Shown piece after piece: positions 43,069 through 51,235 of a DNA stretch of 64,000 bases. The translations under genes were made by a program, and so were the position numbers. The DNA is taken from assembly GCA_018819925.1 (NCBI GenBank), contig JAHJPG010000087.1, positions 18,983 through 82,982 of the forward strand, written 5' to 3'. Under the pieces are notes generated by a model. It had not been told where the DNA came from. It saw nothing but the letters and a program-made list of their open reading frames with translations, and made no database searches. Position 1 is the stretch's first letter. Every line of letters begins with the position of its first letter. Source of the DNA: Pseudomonadota bacterium (lineage in GTDB: Bacteria; Desulfobacterota; Desulfarculia; Desulfarculales; Desulfarculaceae).

Positions 43069-45087
43069 GTGCCCCAGAAGACCTTTTTGCAAGCCGAGAC
43101 CACCGGAGCCGACATCGGCCGCGACACCATGCCGCTGCTGCTCCAGCGCAACGCCCGTAAATACGGTGACGGCAAGGTTGCGCTCAGGGAAAAGGAGTAC
43201 GGCATCTGGCAGTCGTACACTTGGCGGCAGTACTACGAGCATGTGAAGTACTTCGCCTTGGGCCTGGCCTCCCTTGGTTTCGCCGACGACGACGCCCTGG
43301 CCATCATCGGCGACAACCGCCCGGAGTGGGTGTTTGCCGAATTGGCCGCTCAAAGCCTTAAGGGGCGGCCTCTGGGCATCTATCAAGACTCCATACTCAA
43401 CGAGGTGGCCTACGTCATAGATCACTCCGGAGCCACCTTCGTGGTGGCCGAGGACCAGGAGCAGGCCGACAAGGTCCTGGACATGAAAAAGGAGCTGCCC
43501 GGGGTCAAGAAGATCATCTTCACCGATCCCAAGGGCATGCGCGACTACGACGACCCGCTGTTGGTGTTCTTGCCCGACGTTGAGGAGATGGGCCACCAAT
43601 TCGAAAAGGACAACCCCAACTATTTCGAGGCGTCCATTGAGCGTCTGACCCCCGAGGACATAGCCCTGGTGGCCTACACTTCGGGCACCACCGGCGCCCC
43701 CAAGGGCTCTCTGCTCACCCATCGCAACATGCTCAAAATGGCCCTCAACCTGGCCCTGGTGGATCCCAAGTACGAGGACGACGAGTTTGTTTCCTTTCTG
43801 CCGCTGCCCTGGATCGGCGAGCAGATGATGAGCGTTTCCACCGCCCTGGCCATCGGCTTCACGGTCAACTTCCCCGAGGAGCCCGAGACGGCCATGGCCG
43901 ACCTGTACGAGATCGGCCCCAACGTGGTTTTCAGCCCGCCCCGGGTATGGGAGCAACAGGCCCGCTCGGTTATCGTCAAGCACCTGGACGCCTCCCGGTT
44001 CAAGCGTTTCGTCTACCGTTTGTGCATGCCCATCGGCTATCAGCTGGCCGACTTCCACTTCGAAAAAAAGAACCCGCCCTGGTACTGGCATCTCATGTAC
44101 TCCCTGAGCTACGTCATGCTCTTCAGGGCCCTCAAGGACCGCCTGGGCTTTGCCAACGTCCGTAGCGCCTCCACCGGCGGCGCGGCCCTGGGTCCGGACG
44201 TGTTCCGCTTTTTCCACGCCTGCGGGGTGAACCTGAAGCAGATCTACGGCCAAACCGAGATCAGCGGCATCAGCTGCATCCACCGCGAGGGCAAGGTGGA
44301 CTTCACCAGCGTGGGCGAGCCCATCCCCGAGACCGAAGTGAAGATCGACCAGCCCGATCCCGAGGGGGTTGGCGGGATCATCTCCCGCTCCCCGGCCCTG
44401 TTTCGGGGATACCTGAAAAACGACGAAGCCACCGCCGAGACCATCGTTGATGGTTGGCTGCACTCGGGCGACGCCGGCTACATCACTGAAAATAACCAGT
44501 TGGTGTGCATCGACCGGGTCAAGGATCTGATGCGGCTCACCAGCGGGGCCCGTTTCTCGCCCATGTTCATCGAGAACAAGCTCAAGTTCTGCCCCTATAT
44601 CGTCGAGCCTTGCGTGCTGGGCCACGACCGCAAATACGTTACCGCCATCATCTGCATCGACTACAAGCACACCGGCAAGTGGGCCGAGGATCACCGCATC
44701 GGCTACACCACCTACACCGACTTGACCTCCAAGCCCGAGGTGTACGACCTTATCGAAAAAGAGGTGGTGCGGGTGAATCGCCACCTGCCCGATGCGGCGC
44801 GCATCCAAAGATTCTTGCTCTTGTACAAGGAGTTCGACCCGGACGACGGCGAGTTGACCCGCACCCGCAAGCTGCGGCGGCGCTTCATCGCCGAGCGCTA
44901 CGCTGCGGAGATAGAGGCCCTGTACCAAGACGTGGACCAGGTTCACGTGGAGAGCGAGATCAAGTACCAGGACGGCAAGACCGCCACCATCGTAACAGAT
45001 CTGCAAATCCGCAAAATGAAGCCTCTGGATCAGTACGCCCTGGAGGATGAGCGCAAGTGGTGGCAGTTCTGGAAGCCGGTGCACTAG
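43069..45087 (+). CDS. Long-chain acyl-CoA ligase (AMP-forming) in the liv operon
   Basis: 672-residue adenylate-forming enzyme of the long-chain fatty-acyl-CoA synthetase type. The P-loop YTSGTTGAPKG (near residue 203), PLPWIGEQMM, YGQTEISG (near 395), the GWLHSGD aspartate motif (near 464) and DRVKDLMRLTSGARFSP precede a C-terminal domain with TRTRKLRRRFI. It activates a carboxylic acid, probably imported by the neighbouring ABC system, to a CoA thioester. GTG start after GGGAGAAGCGCCT. An insertion between the livG and livH genes of this kind is common in Desulfobacterota; substrate unknown. Confidence 0.9.
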   Translation: MPQKTFLQAETTGADIGRDTMPLLLQRNARKYGDGKVALREKEYGIWQSYTWRQYYEHVKYFALGLASLGFADDDALAIIGDNRPEWVFAELAAQSLKGRPLGIYQDSILNEVAYVIDHSGATFVVAEDQEQADKVLDMKKELPGVKKIIFTDPKGMRDYDDPLLVFLPDVEEMGHQFEKDNPNYFEASIERLTPEDIALVAYTSGTTGAPKGSLLTHRNMLKMALNLALVDPKYEDDEFVSFLPLPWIGEQMMSVSTALAIGFTVNFPEEPETAMADLYEIGPNVVFSPPRVWEQQARSVIVKHLDASRFKRFVYRLCMPIGYQLADFHFEKKNPPWYWHLMYSLSYVMLFRALKDRLGFANVRSASTGGAALGPDVFRFFHACGVNLKQIYGQTEISGISCIHREGKVDFTSVGEPIPETEVKIDQPDPEGVGGIISRSPALFRGYLKNDEATAETIVDGWLHSGDAGYITENNQLVCIDRVKDLMRLTSGARFSPMFIENKLKFCPYIVEPCVLGHDRKYVTAIICIDYKHTGKWAEDHRIGYTTYTDLTSKPEVYDLIEKEVVRVNRHLPDAARIQRFLLLYKEFDPDDGELTRTRKLRRRFIAERYAAEIEALYQDVDQVHVESEIKYQDGKTATIVTDLQIRKMKPLDQYALEDERKWWQFWKPVH

Positions 45088-45111
45088 AGTAACAGGGGAG
45101 AGAAGGGGCGC

Positions 45112-45999
45112 ATGCACGAGCTCTTGCAACTAATCGTGACCGGCCTGGTCATAGGCTCGGTCTATGCCTTGGTGGCCATGGGCTTTGCCCTGATCTACAA
45201 ATCCACCAGCATCATCAACTTCGCCCAGGGCGAGTTCGTGCTGGTGGGTGGATACATCTGTTGGTGGCTCTACACCATGCTGGGCATCCCCATCGTCTGG
45301 GCTTTCCTGCTCACCATGGTAATCGCGGTGGGCATGGGCATGCTGCTGGAGCGCCTGGTGCTCCGCCCCATGATCGGCGAGCCCATCATCAGCGTCATCA
45401 TGATCACCATCGCCCTGGCCACGGTGCTCAAGTCCCTGGTGACCATCCTTTGGGGAACCCAGATCAAGGTGTTCACCCCGGCCATCTTCAGCCAGAAGGC
45501 CATCCACTTTGGTACGGTGCTGGTGAGCGAGGTCTATCTCTGGACCTTCGGCTTCGCCTTCCTGTTCCTGGGGGTGTTCGCCGCGTTCTTCAAATTCACC
45601 CGGGTGGGCATCTCCATGCGGGCGGTGGCCAACGATCAGCAGGTGGCCCAGTCCATGGGCATCAGCGTAAAGAGGGTCTTTGCCATCTCCTGGTCCATCG
45701 GCGCCCTGGTCAGCGCGGTGGGCGGTCTGTTGGTGGGAAACATCAACGGCATCAACATCACCCTCTCGGATTTCGGACTCAAGGTCTTCCCGGCGGTCAT
45801 CCTGGGAGGCCTGGACTCCATCGGCGGGGCCATCATCGGCGGGCTGACCATCGGTATATTGGAGAACATCATGGGCTCCTACCTGGACGTCTACCTGGGC
45901 GGCGGGGTCAAGGAGATCGCACCGTTCATAGTGTTGATCATCATCTTGATGGTCAAGCCCTACGGCCTGTTCGGCATCAAGGAGATCGAGCGGGTCTAG
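45112..45999 (+). CDS. livH: Branched-chain amino acid-type ABC transporter permease LivH
   Basis: 295-residue inner-membrane permease with about eight hydrophobic helices. The LivH features are GLVIGSVYALVAMGFALIY at the N-terminus, INFAQGEF near residue 38, RAVANDQQVAQSMGI (the loop contacting the ATPase) near 170 and FPAVILGGLDSIGGAIIGG near 224. It pairs with LivM as a heterodimeric channel. A GGGGAGAAGGGGCGC stretch precedes the ATG. Confidence 0.94.
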   Translation: MHELLQLIVTGLVIGSVYALVAMGFALIYKSTSIINFAQGEFVLVGGYICWWLYTMLGIPIVWAFLLTMVIAVGMGMLLERLVLRPMIGEPIISVIMITIALATVLKSLVTILWGTQIKVFTPAIFSQKAIHFGTVLVSEVYLWTFGFAFLFLGVFAAFFKFTRVGISMRAVANDQQVAQSMGISVKRVFAISWSIGALVSAVGGLLVGNINGINITLSDFGLKVFPAVILGGLDSIGGAIIGGLTIGILENIMGSYLDVYLGGGVKEIAPFIVLIIILMVKPYGLFGIKEIERV

Positions 46000-46075
46000 C
46001 GCAGACAGCGGCATGTCGGCCGCGCTCCGCGCCGGCTTGGACCTAAGGCAAGATATAAGAGCTAGGGAGGCGTAA

Positions 46076-47137
46076 ATGCCCTGCGGTCTATTCTTCGAGA
46101 ACTATGAAAAAGATGAGAGCATCTTTCCGACCCTCTGGCTCAAGCTTTGGATGATCGCTCTGGGAATAGGCCTGCTCGTGTTCCCCTTTGTAGCCCAGCC
46201 CATCAGCGACTGGATGGGCATGAACATGCTCAACATGGCCAACCTGATTTTCATCTACATCGTGGGGGCCCACGGCCTCAACCTGCTCACAGGCTACACC
46301 GGCCAGATATCCCTGGGCCACGGGGCCTTCATGGGGGTGGGGGCCTACACCGCCGGCATCCTGGCCAATTTGGGCTGGCCCTTTTGGCTGGCCTTGCCCT
46401 TTGCGGGCCTTATGACCGCGGCGGTGGGCATGATCTTCGGCATCCCCTCCCTCAGGCTGCGGGGGCTGTACCTGGCCATCGCCACCATGGCCGCCCAGTT
46501 CATCCTGGACTACGCCATGCGCAACTGGAGCTCCCTCACCGGCGGCTCCAGCGGCCTCACCGTGCCGTCGGCCTCCATCGGCGACTTCACCTTTGACAGC
46601 GACTTCAAGTTCTACTTCCTGGCTCTGGCCATGGCCATAGGGGCCACCATGTATCTCAAGAACGTCACCCGCACCCGCACCGGCCGGGCCTTCGTGGCGG
46701 TGCGCGACCGTTATCTCTCGGCCGAGGTGATCGGGGTGAACCTTTTCAAGTACCGCATCATGAGCTTCGGCATCAGCTCCTTCATGGTGGGCATCGCCGG
46801 CGGGTTGTGGGCCTACTACATCACCATCATCAGCGACGAGCACTTCACCATGTGGCTCAGTGTGCAATACCTGGCCATGATCATCGTGGGCGGGTTGGGC
46901 TCGGTGCTGGGCTCCATATACGGCGTGGTGTTCATGGTGGCCCTGCCCGAGCTGCTGCGCCTGCCCGCCGAGGCCCTGACCGACGTGTACCCCGACATCT
47001 TCGTTATCTTCTCCAGCCTCCGCGAAATGGTTTTCGGCGTCATCGTCATCATATTCCTGATTTTCGAGCCCGACGGCCTGGCCGCCCGCTGGCACACCGT
47101 CAGGGCCTATTGGAAATTATGGCCATTTTCTTACTAA
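46076..47137 (+). CDS. livM: Branched-chain amino acid-type ABC transporter permease LivM
   Basis: 353-residue permease with around ten hydrophobic segments. LLTGYTGQISLGHGAFMGVGAYTAG (LivM hallmark) near residues 74-98, GLYLAIATMAAQFI, RTGRAFVAVRDRYLSAEVIGV near 198 and the IVGGLGSVLGSIYG loop are all present. Start ATG follows GGGAGGCGTAA. The longer N-terminal region (about 20 residues before the first helix) contains several acidic residues. Cytoplasmic loops would dock LivG and LivF. Confidence 0.94.
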   Translation: MPCGLFFENYEKDESIFPTLWLKLWMIALGIGLLVFPFVAQPISDWMGMNMLNMANLIFIYIVGAHGLNLLTGYTGQISLGHGAFMGVGAYTAGILANLGWPFWLALPFAGLMTAAVGMIFGIPSLRLRGLYLAIATMAAQFILDYAMRNWSSLTGGSSGLTVPSASIGDFTFDSDFKFYFLALAMAIGATMYLKNVTRTRTGRAFVAVRDRYLSAEVIGVNLFKYRIMSFGISSFMVGIAGGLWAYYITIISDEHFTMWLSVQYLAMIIVGGLGSVLGSIYGVVFMVALPELLRLPAEALTDVYPDIFVIFSSLREMVFGVIVIIFLIFEPDGLAARWHTVRAYWKLWPFSY

Positions 47138-47142
47138 ACTTT

Positions 47143-47162
47143 AGGGGCCGGAACCGGCCTCT
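47143..47162 (+). other. Hairpin just after livM
   Basis: AGGGGCCGG and CCGGCCTCT pair over nine positions (one G-T) with a very short loop, six bases after the livM stop. No T-run follows, so it may protect or process the mRNA rather than stop transcription. Confidence 0.35.
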
Positions 47163-47253
47163 TACAACACCGCCGATCTCTGGACTTCGAGAGTGTAGTA
47201 TTTTCTGACAAGGAGGGGCGTCATAGAGATGGGTTGGGTTTTTGCCGGGTTTA

Positions 47254-47276
47254 CCCGCCGCCACCTCGGCGGCGGG
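47254..47276 (+). other. Strong stem-loop upstream of the binding-protein gene
   Basis: CCCGCCGCC (47254-47262) pairs perfectly with GGCGGCGGG (47268-47276) around a five-base loop, 33 bases before the livJ start. Stable hairpins at this place commonly shield the 5' end of a processed, abundant binding-protein message; this role is inferred. Confidence 0.5.
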
Positions 47277-47309
47277 GCGAGGTGTAACTTGGGAAGGGAG
47301 AGGATACGC

Positions 47310-48473
47310 ATGCAGAGGAAATTGTTGGTGACGGCTCTGGCCGTGGCCCTGTGCCTGGCGTTTACGCCCATGGCCATGGCCAAGGATATCAAGGTCGGCG
47401 GCATCTTTGACATCACCGGCCCCACCGGGGCGGTGGGCAAGGACTATGCCGCGGGCGCGGTGGCTGCCGAAAAATACTGGAATCAGAAAAGCGTTCTGGG
47501 CGGGGATATGCTCAAGCTGATCCCCAACGACTATGCCTACAAGATTCCCGAGGCGGTAAACCTGTACAAGAAGTACAAGGACGTCGACCGGGTCTTCGTG
47601 ATCCAGGGATGGGGTACCGGCGACACCAACGCCCTTCGGCCCTTGGTCAACAAGGACAAGATCGTCTTTTTCAGCGCTTCCTATGACGGCAACCTGACCG
47701 ACCCCAAGAAGAATCCCTATAACTTCTTCATCGGCACCAGCTACTCCACCGCCATCCGCCTGGCCTTGATCTACGCCAAGGACAGCGGGGCCAAGAAGGT
47801 GGTCTTCATCTACCCCGACCATCCCTATGGCAAGAACCCCATCCCGGCGGGCAAGGACTACGCCAAGAAGCTGGGCCTCAATGTCGGCCCCGATGAGATC
47901 GTAAACCTGCGGGCCATCGATGCCACCAGCCAGCTTTTGAACATGAAGAAGTTCGATCCGGAATTCGCCTGGATCGGCGGCACCACCCCCTCCACCGCGG
48001 TTATCATCAAGGACGCGGCCAAGCACGGCCTGCGCACCAAGTTCATGGTCAACTGCTGGGGCTTTGACGAGAACCTGCCGCGTCTTGCCGGCGCGGCCGC
48101 CGAGGGACGCGCCTTCGGCATGCTGCCCGTGGCTCCCTTTGGGGCCGACGTGCCCGGCATGAAGGACGTGGTGGCTTCGGCCGGCGGCAAGCCCAACACC
48201 CTGCACTATGTCAAGAGCTGGGTGTCCATGATGGTAATGGTCGAGGGCCTCAAGAAGGCCAAGGCCGCCGGCAAGCTCAACGGCCCGGGCCTCAAGGCCG
48301 CCCTGGAAACCATCAAGGACTTCAACACCGGCGGGCTCTGCGCGCCCATCACCTTCACCGCCACCGACCACCGCCCCAACACCACCATGGCCATTGGTGG
48401 CATCAAGGGCGGCAAGATCTATCTGGTCAAGGATGTGAACTTCCCCCGCGAGAAGGCCTATATCGGCTGGTAG
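47310..48473 (+). CDS. Periplasmic substrate-binding protein of the liv-type ABC transporter
   Basis: 387-residue type I periplasmic binding protein. Signal peptide MQRKLLVTALAVALCLAF continuing to a cleavage site after MAMA (about residue 24), then IKVGGIFDITGPTGAVGKDY, IQGWGTGDTNALRPLV, YPDHPYGKNPI and WIGGTTPSTAVIIKDA. ATG 47310 with GGGAAGGGAGAGG is the start; an upstream in-frame ATG would add 27 residues ahead of the signal peptide and cross the stem-loop, so it is rejected. The ligand cannot be deduced; the acyl-CoA ligases in the operon suggest an aromatic or aliphatic acid as much as an amino acid. Confidence 0.92.
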   Translation: MQRKLLVTALAVALCLAFTPMAMAKDIKVGGIFDITGPTGAVGKDYAAGAVAAEKYWNQKSVLGGDMLKLIPNDYAYKIPEAVNLYKKYKDVDRVFVIQGWGTGDTNALRPLVNKDKIVFFSASYDGNLTDPKKNPYNFFIGTSYSTAIRLALIYAKDSGAKKVVFIYPDHPYGKNPIPAGKDYAKKLGLNVGPDEIVNLRAIDATSQLLNMKKFDPEFAWIGGTTPSTAVIIKDAAKHGLRTKFMVNCWGFDENLPRLAGAAAEGRAFGMLPVAPFGADVPGMKDVVASAGGKPNTLHYVKSWVSMMVMVEGLKKAKAAGKLNGPGLKAALETIKDFNTGGLCAPITFTATDHRPNTTMAIGGIKGGKIYLVKDVNFPREKAYIGW

Positions 48474-48483
48474 AAAACTGTGC

Positions 48484-48511
48484 GGCGGGGGGCCCGACGG
48501 GGCCTCCCGCC
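48484..48511 (+). terminator. Stable hairpin between the binding-protein gene and livF
   Basis: A 12-bp stem (48484-48495 with 48500-48511, one G-T pair) with loop GACG starts 11 bases after the stop codon. The following CTTATC is only weakly T-rich. It likely acts as a partial terminator or 3' stabiliser, so that the binding protein is made in excess over the ATPase. Confidence 0.5.
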
Positions 48512-48538
48512 CTTATCAACGACCATAAGGAAGACGCA

Positions 48539-49342
48539 ATGCCGCTGTTGTCGGTGAACAACATCGAGGTCATCTATGACGACGTGATCCTGGTGCTCAA
48601 GGGTTTGTCCCTCAGCGTGGAAGAGGGCCAGATCGTAGCCGTCCTGGGGGCCAACGGAGCGGGAAAGACCACCACCCTCAAGGCCATTAGCGGCCTCTTA
48701 AAAACCGAGGAGGGGGAGGTCACCGACGGAACCATCGAGTTCGACGGCGAGAAGATCAACCACCTGGACCCGGAGTTGATCGTCCGGCGGGGAATCTTCC
48801 AGGTCATGGAGGGCCGCCGGGTTTTCGAAGACCTCACAGCCAAGGAAAACTTGGTGGCCGCCGCTCACACCCAGCGTTGCAGCCGGGGCGAGCTGGAAAA
48901 ACGCATAGAACAAGTCTATCACTACTTCCCCCGGCTCAAGGAACGCGAAAACGGCTTGGCGGGCTACCTGAGCGGCGGGGAGCAGCAGATGCTGGTAATC
49001 GGCCGGGGTATGATGGCCAAGCCACGCCTGATGATGCTCGACGAGCCTTCACTGGGTCTGAGCCCTCTGCTGGTCGGCGAGATATTCGAGATCATCGTCA
49101 AGCTCAACAAGGATCTGGGCACCACCATTCTCTTGGTGGAGCAGAACGCCCGCATGGCGCTCAACATCGCCGACCACGGTTACATCATGGAAAACGGCAA
49201 GATCGTCCTGGACGACACCACCGAGAAGCTTAAAAACAACGAGGACGTAAAGCGCTTTTATCTGGGCATGACCGACATGGGCACCAAGCGGTCCTACCGC
49301 GACGTGAAGCATTACAAGCGCCGTAAACGCTGGCTGACCTAG
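48539..49342 (+). CDS. livF: Branched-chain amino acid-type ABC transporter ATP-binding protein LivF
   Basis: 267-residue ABC ATPase. VNNIEVIYDDVILVLKGLSL, Walker A GANGAGKTTT near residue 39, GIFQVMEGRRVFEDLT (LivF-type), signature LSGGEQQMLVIGRGM near 144, Walker B LMMLDEPSLGLSP and LLVEQNARMAL. It pairs with LivG. About 25 basic residues extend the C-terminus beyond E. coli LivF (HYKRRKRW). An AAGGAAGACGC site precedes the ATG. Confidence 0.94.
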   Translation: MPLLSVNNIEVIYDDVILVLKGLSLSVEEGQIVAVLGANGAGKTTTLKAISGLLKTEEGEVTDGTIEFDGEKINHLDPELIVRRGIFQVMEGRRVFEDLTAKENLVAAAHTQRCSRGELEKRIEQVYHYFPRLKERENGLAGYLSGGEQQMLVIGRGMMAKPRLMMLDEPSLGLSPLLVGEIFEIIVKLNKDLGTTILLVEQNARMALNIADHGYIMENGKIVLDDTTEKLKNNEDVKRFYLGMTDMGTKRSYRDVKHYKRRKRWLT

Positions 49343-49536
49343 CCGGCCAAGCCCGGCCATGGCTGGGGAAATCCCCGGCTGCCGCCCCCCCCGCCGGCAG
49401 CGGTCCTGGGGGTTGTCCCTGCCATGACCGGGCCGGGGCCATTGGGCGGCTCCGGTCAAAATCTTTAGGCTAAAACTTGGCCAAAGCCCGTTGCCTTTGG
49501 GAGCGTGGCGGCACGACTGGCAGGAGAGGGGGAGCG

Positions 49537-50820
49537 ATGCCCGAGCAAGACCGAATCAAGGGATACTGGCGGCCCGAGTTGGAGACCATGGACCCCCAGG
49601 CCCGCCAGGAGTACCTGGACGGCAAGGTGGCCGAGATCGTGGCCCACGCCTATGCCAACGCACCGGCCTTCAAACAAAAGATGATGTCGGTGGGGGCCGA
49701 ACCAGGCGACGTGGTAAACGTGGCCGGTTTGGCCAAGCTGCCCATCACCGAAAAGGGCGAGTTGGTAACCCTGCAGCAAGGCGACTTGCCCTTCGGCGGG
49801 CTGGTGGGAGTGCCCCTGTCCAAGATGAGGCGCATCTATGTCTCGCCCGGGCCCATCTATGAACCTGGGGAAAAGCGCTTCACCGACGACCGTTGGACCC
49901 AGGCCTTTTACGCTGCGGGCTTCAGGGCCGGCGACATCGCCCAGGTCACCTTCAACTTCAACATGGTGCCCTTCGCTTTTTATCTGGACGAGGCCCTGAA
50001 CCTCATGGACGCCATCTCCATTCCCGCCGGGGTGGGCAACACCGAGCTTCAGGTGCAGGTCATGAAGGACCTCAAGGTGCAGGGCTACCTGGGCACTCCC
50101 AGCTTTTTGGCGGCAATCGCCGACAAGGCGGAGGCCGCCGGCCTGGACCCGTTGCGCGACCTTAACCTCCAGGTGGCCTTCGTGGCCGCGGAGATGCTTC
50201 CCGAGAGCCTGCGGGCGTCCCTACAGGAGCGCCTGGGCATGATTATCCGCCAAAGCTACGGCACCGCCGACGCGGGCTGTCTGTCCTACGAGTGCTACCA
50301 CTTGGGCGGCATGCACTTCGCCCAGGACTGCGTGGTGGAGGTCGTGGACCCGGAAACCGGCCAGCCGGTGCCCGAGGGCCAGCCCGGCGAGGTGGTGACC
50401 ACCATATTCGACAAGGCCTACCCACTTATCCGTTTCGGCACCGGGGACCTGTCTTCCTACGTTACCGGCACCTGCGAATGCGGCCGCACCAGCCCCAAGC
50501 TCACCCGCATCATGGGCCGGGTGGATCAGGTCACCAAGGTCAAGGGCATGTTCGTGCATCCATCCGGCGTGCAGCAGGTGGCGGCCAAGTTCCCCCAGGT
50601 GGAAGTGTTCCAACTGGTGGTGACCCGCGAGGCCAACCAGGACGTGATGACCCTGGTCTGCGAACTGTCCGAGCCCGCGGCGGATCGGGAGATGCTGCGC
50701 ACCGCCTTGGAAAAGGAGATCAAGGAGGGGCTGAGGGTGAAGGGCCAGGTCAACTTCCAGGAGCGGGGCAGCCTGCCCGAAGGCTGCAAGATAATCGACG
50801 ACCGCCGCAAGTGGGACTAG
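49537..50820 (+). CDS. Phenylacetate-CoA ligase-family (PaaK-like) protein with replaced P-loop
   Basis: 427 residues with overall PaaK architecture: GYLGTPSFLAAIADKAE near residue 185, RQSYGTADAG near 237 (the YG-x-(S/T)E region, with Ala-Asp), RFGTGDLSSYV near 297, ITKVKG-like VTKVKGMFVHPSG near 327, and a C-terminal lysine in CKIIDDRRKW. The phosphate-binding SSGTTG loop expected near residue 97 is instead VSPGPIYEPG. Activity as a CoA ligase is therefore uncertain; it may act on an odd substrate or bind ligands only. ATG 49537 follows GAGGGGGAGCG; 194 bases separate it from livF, holding only GC-rich short stems. Confidence 0.82.
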   Translation: MPEQDRIKGYWRPELETMDPQARQEYLDGKVAEIVAHAYANAPAFKQKMMSVGAEPGDVVNVAGLAKLPITEKGELVTLQQGDLPFGGLVGVPLSKMRRIYVSPGPIYEPGEKRFTDDRWTQAFYAAGFRAGDIAQVTFNFNMVPFAFYLDEALNLMDAISIPAGVGNTELQVQVMKDLKVQGYLGTPSFLAAIADKAEAAGLDPLRDLNLQVAFVAAEMLPESLRASLQERLGMIIRQSYGTADAGCLSYECYHLGGMHFAQDCVVEVVDPETGQPVPEGQPGEVVTTIFDKAYPLIRFGTGDLSSYVTGTCECGRTSPKLTRIMGRVDQVTKVKGMFVHPSGVQQVAAKFPQVEVFQLVVTREANQDVMTLVCELSEPAADREMLRTALEKEIKEGLRVKGQVNFQERGSLPEGCKIIDDRRKWD

Positions 50821-50823
50821 GGG

Positions 50824-50945
50824 GCGGCTGCGCCAGACTCCGCATGGCTGCGTTGTCGGCGTCGCCCGGTCCTCGGGGTAGCTTAGGCTACGCCTCCGGC
50901 CCTCGCTAGCCAGACGCCTTGTCTGCCGACGCCTGGCTGTGCCGC
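50824..50945 (-). repeat. Palindromic intergenic repeat element (copy 2, inverted)
   Basis: The reverse complement of 50858-50944 aligns with 6722-6812 of the first copy, including an identical 15-base core (GTCGGCAGACAAGGC) and GCGAGGGCC. Its own ends are imperfect inverted repeats (50824-50836 and 50933-50945, 10 of 13). It lies in a non-coding region after a convergent gene pair. The two copies share the central part but not the outer 23-bp ends of copy 1. Confidence 0.7.
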
Positions 50946-50970
50946 CGGGGTGTTGAGCGCCAAAAAAAAG

Positions 50971-51001
50971 CAAAGGCCGGGGCATGGCGCCTCGGCCTTT
51001 G
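50971..51001. terminator. Bidirectional intrinsic terminator
   Basis: CAAAGGCCG (50971-50979) pairs with CGGCCTTTG (50993-51001), extended inward by three pairs. On the - strand the stem is followed by eight T (the A-run at 50962-50969); on + it is followed by TTCTTGGTT. It can end the transporter transcript coming from the right and the PaaK-like transcript from the left. Confidence 0.75.
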
Positions 51002-51169
51002 TTCTTGGTTGGTAAGGAAGCAAGCCCATTAGCTGCTTCCGCCGTTCTGTCCTGTATTCATGAGGCCACTCGGTGGGTGGGCTCATGGGCCCCGATGGAA
51101 TGAGGGCTTCCGCTCATGGCTCCATTCAGGCAGGCGGCATCGGCTCAATCAAAGGGCAGGGGCAGAAGA

Positions 51170-51197
51170 GGGCGGGGCGCAATCTCCGCCCCTTTTT
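51170..51197 (+). terminator. Hairpin with T-run
   Basis: GGGCGG and CCGCCC (51170-51175, 51186-51191) or the shifted pair GGGGCG/CGCCCC form a stem followed by TTTTT. It would end rightward transcription before it enters the opposing transporter gene. Confidence 0.5.
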
Positions 51198-51235
51198 CCC
51201 TTACCTGCTTTTCTTGTTCATCTGCTCAGGTGTCG

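Larger units (their letters stand above)
50821..51235. other. 415-base intergenic region with a repeat copy and two terminators
   Basis: Between the + strand PaaK-like gene and the - strand transporter gene. It holds repeat copy 2 (50824-50945), a strong bidirectional terminator hairpin (50971-51001), and a second hairpin followed by five T on + (51170-51197). The 51002-51169 part shows no supported gene; the short frame at 51073-51300 lacks coding character. Confidence 0.65.

Noticed and set aside
42877..45129. A 750-codon - strand open frame opposite the acyl-CoA ligase
   Set aside because: The + strand ligase has all family motifs; the opposite frame shows no family resemblance and no ribosome site.
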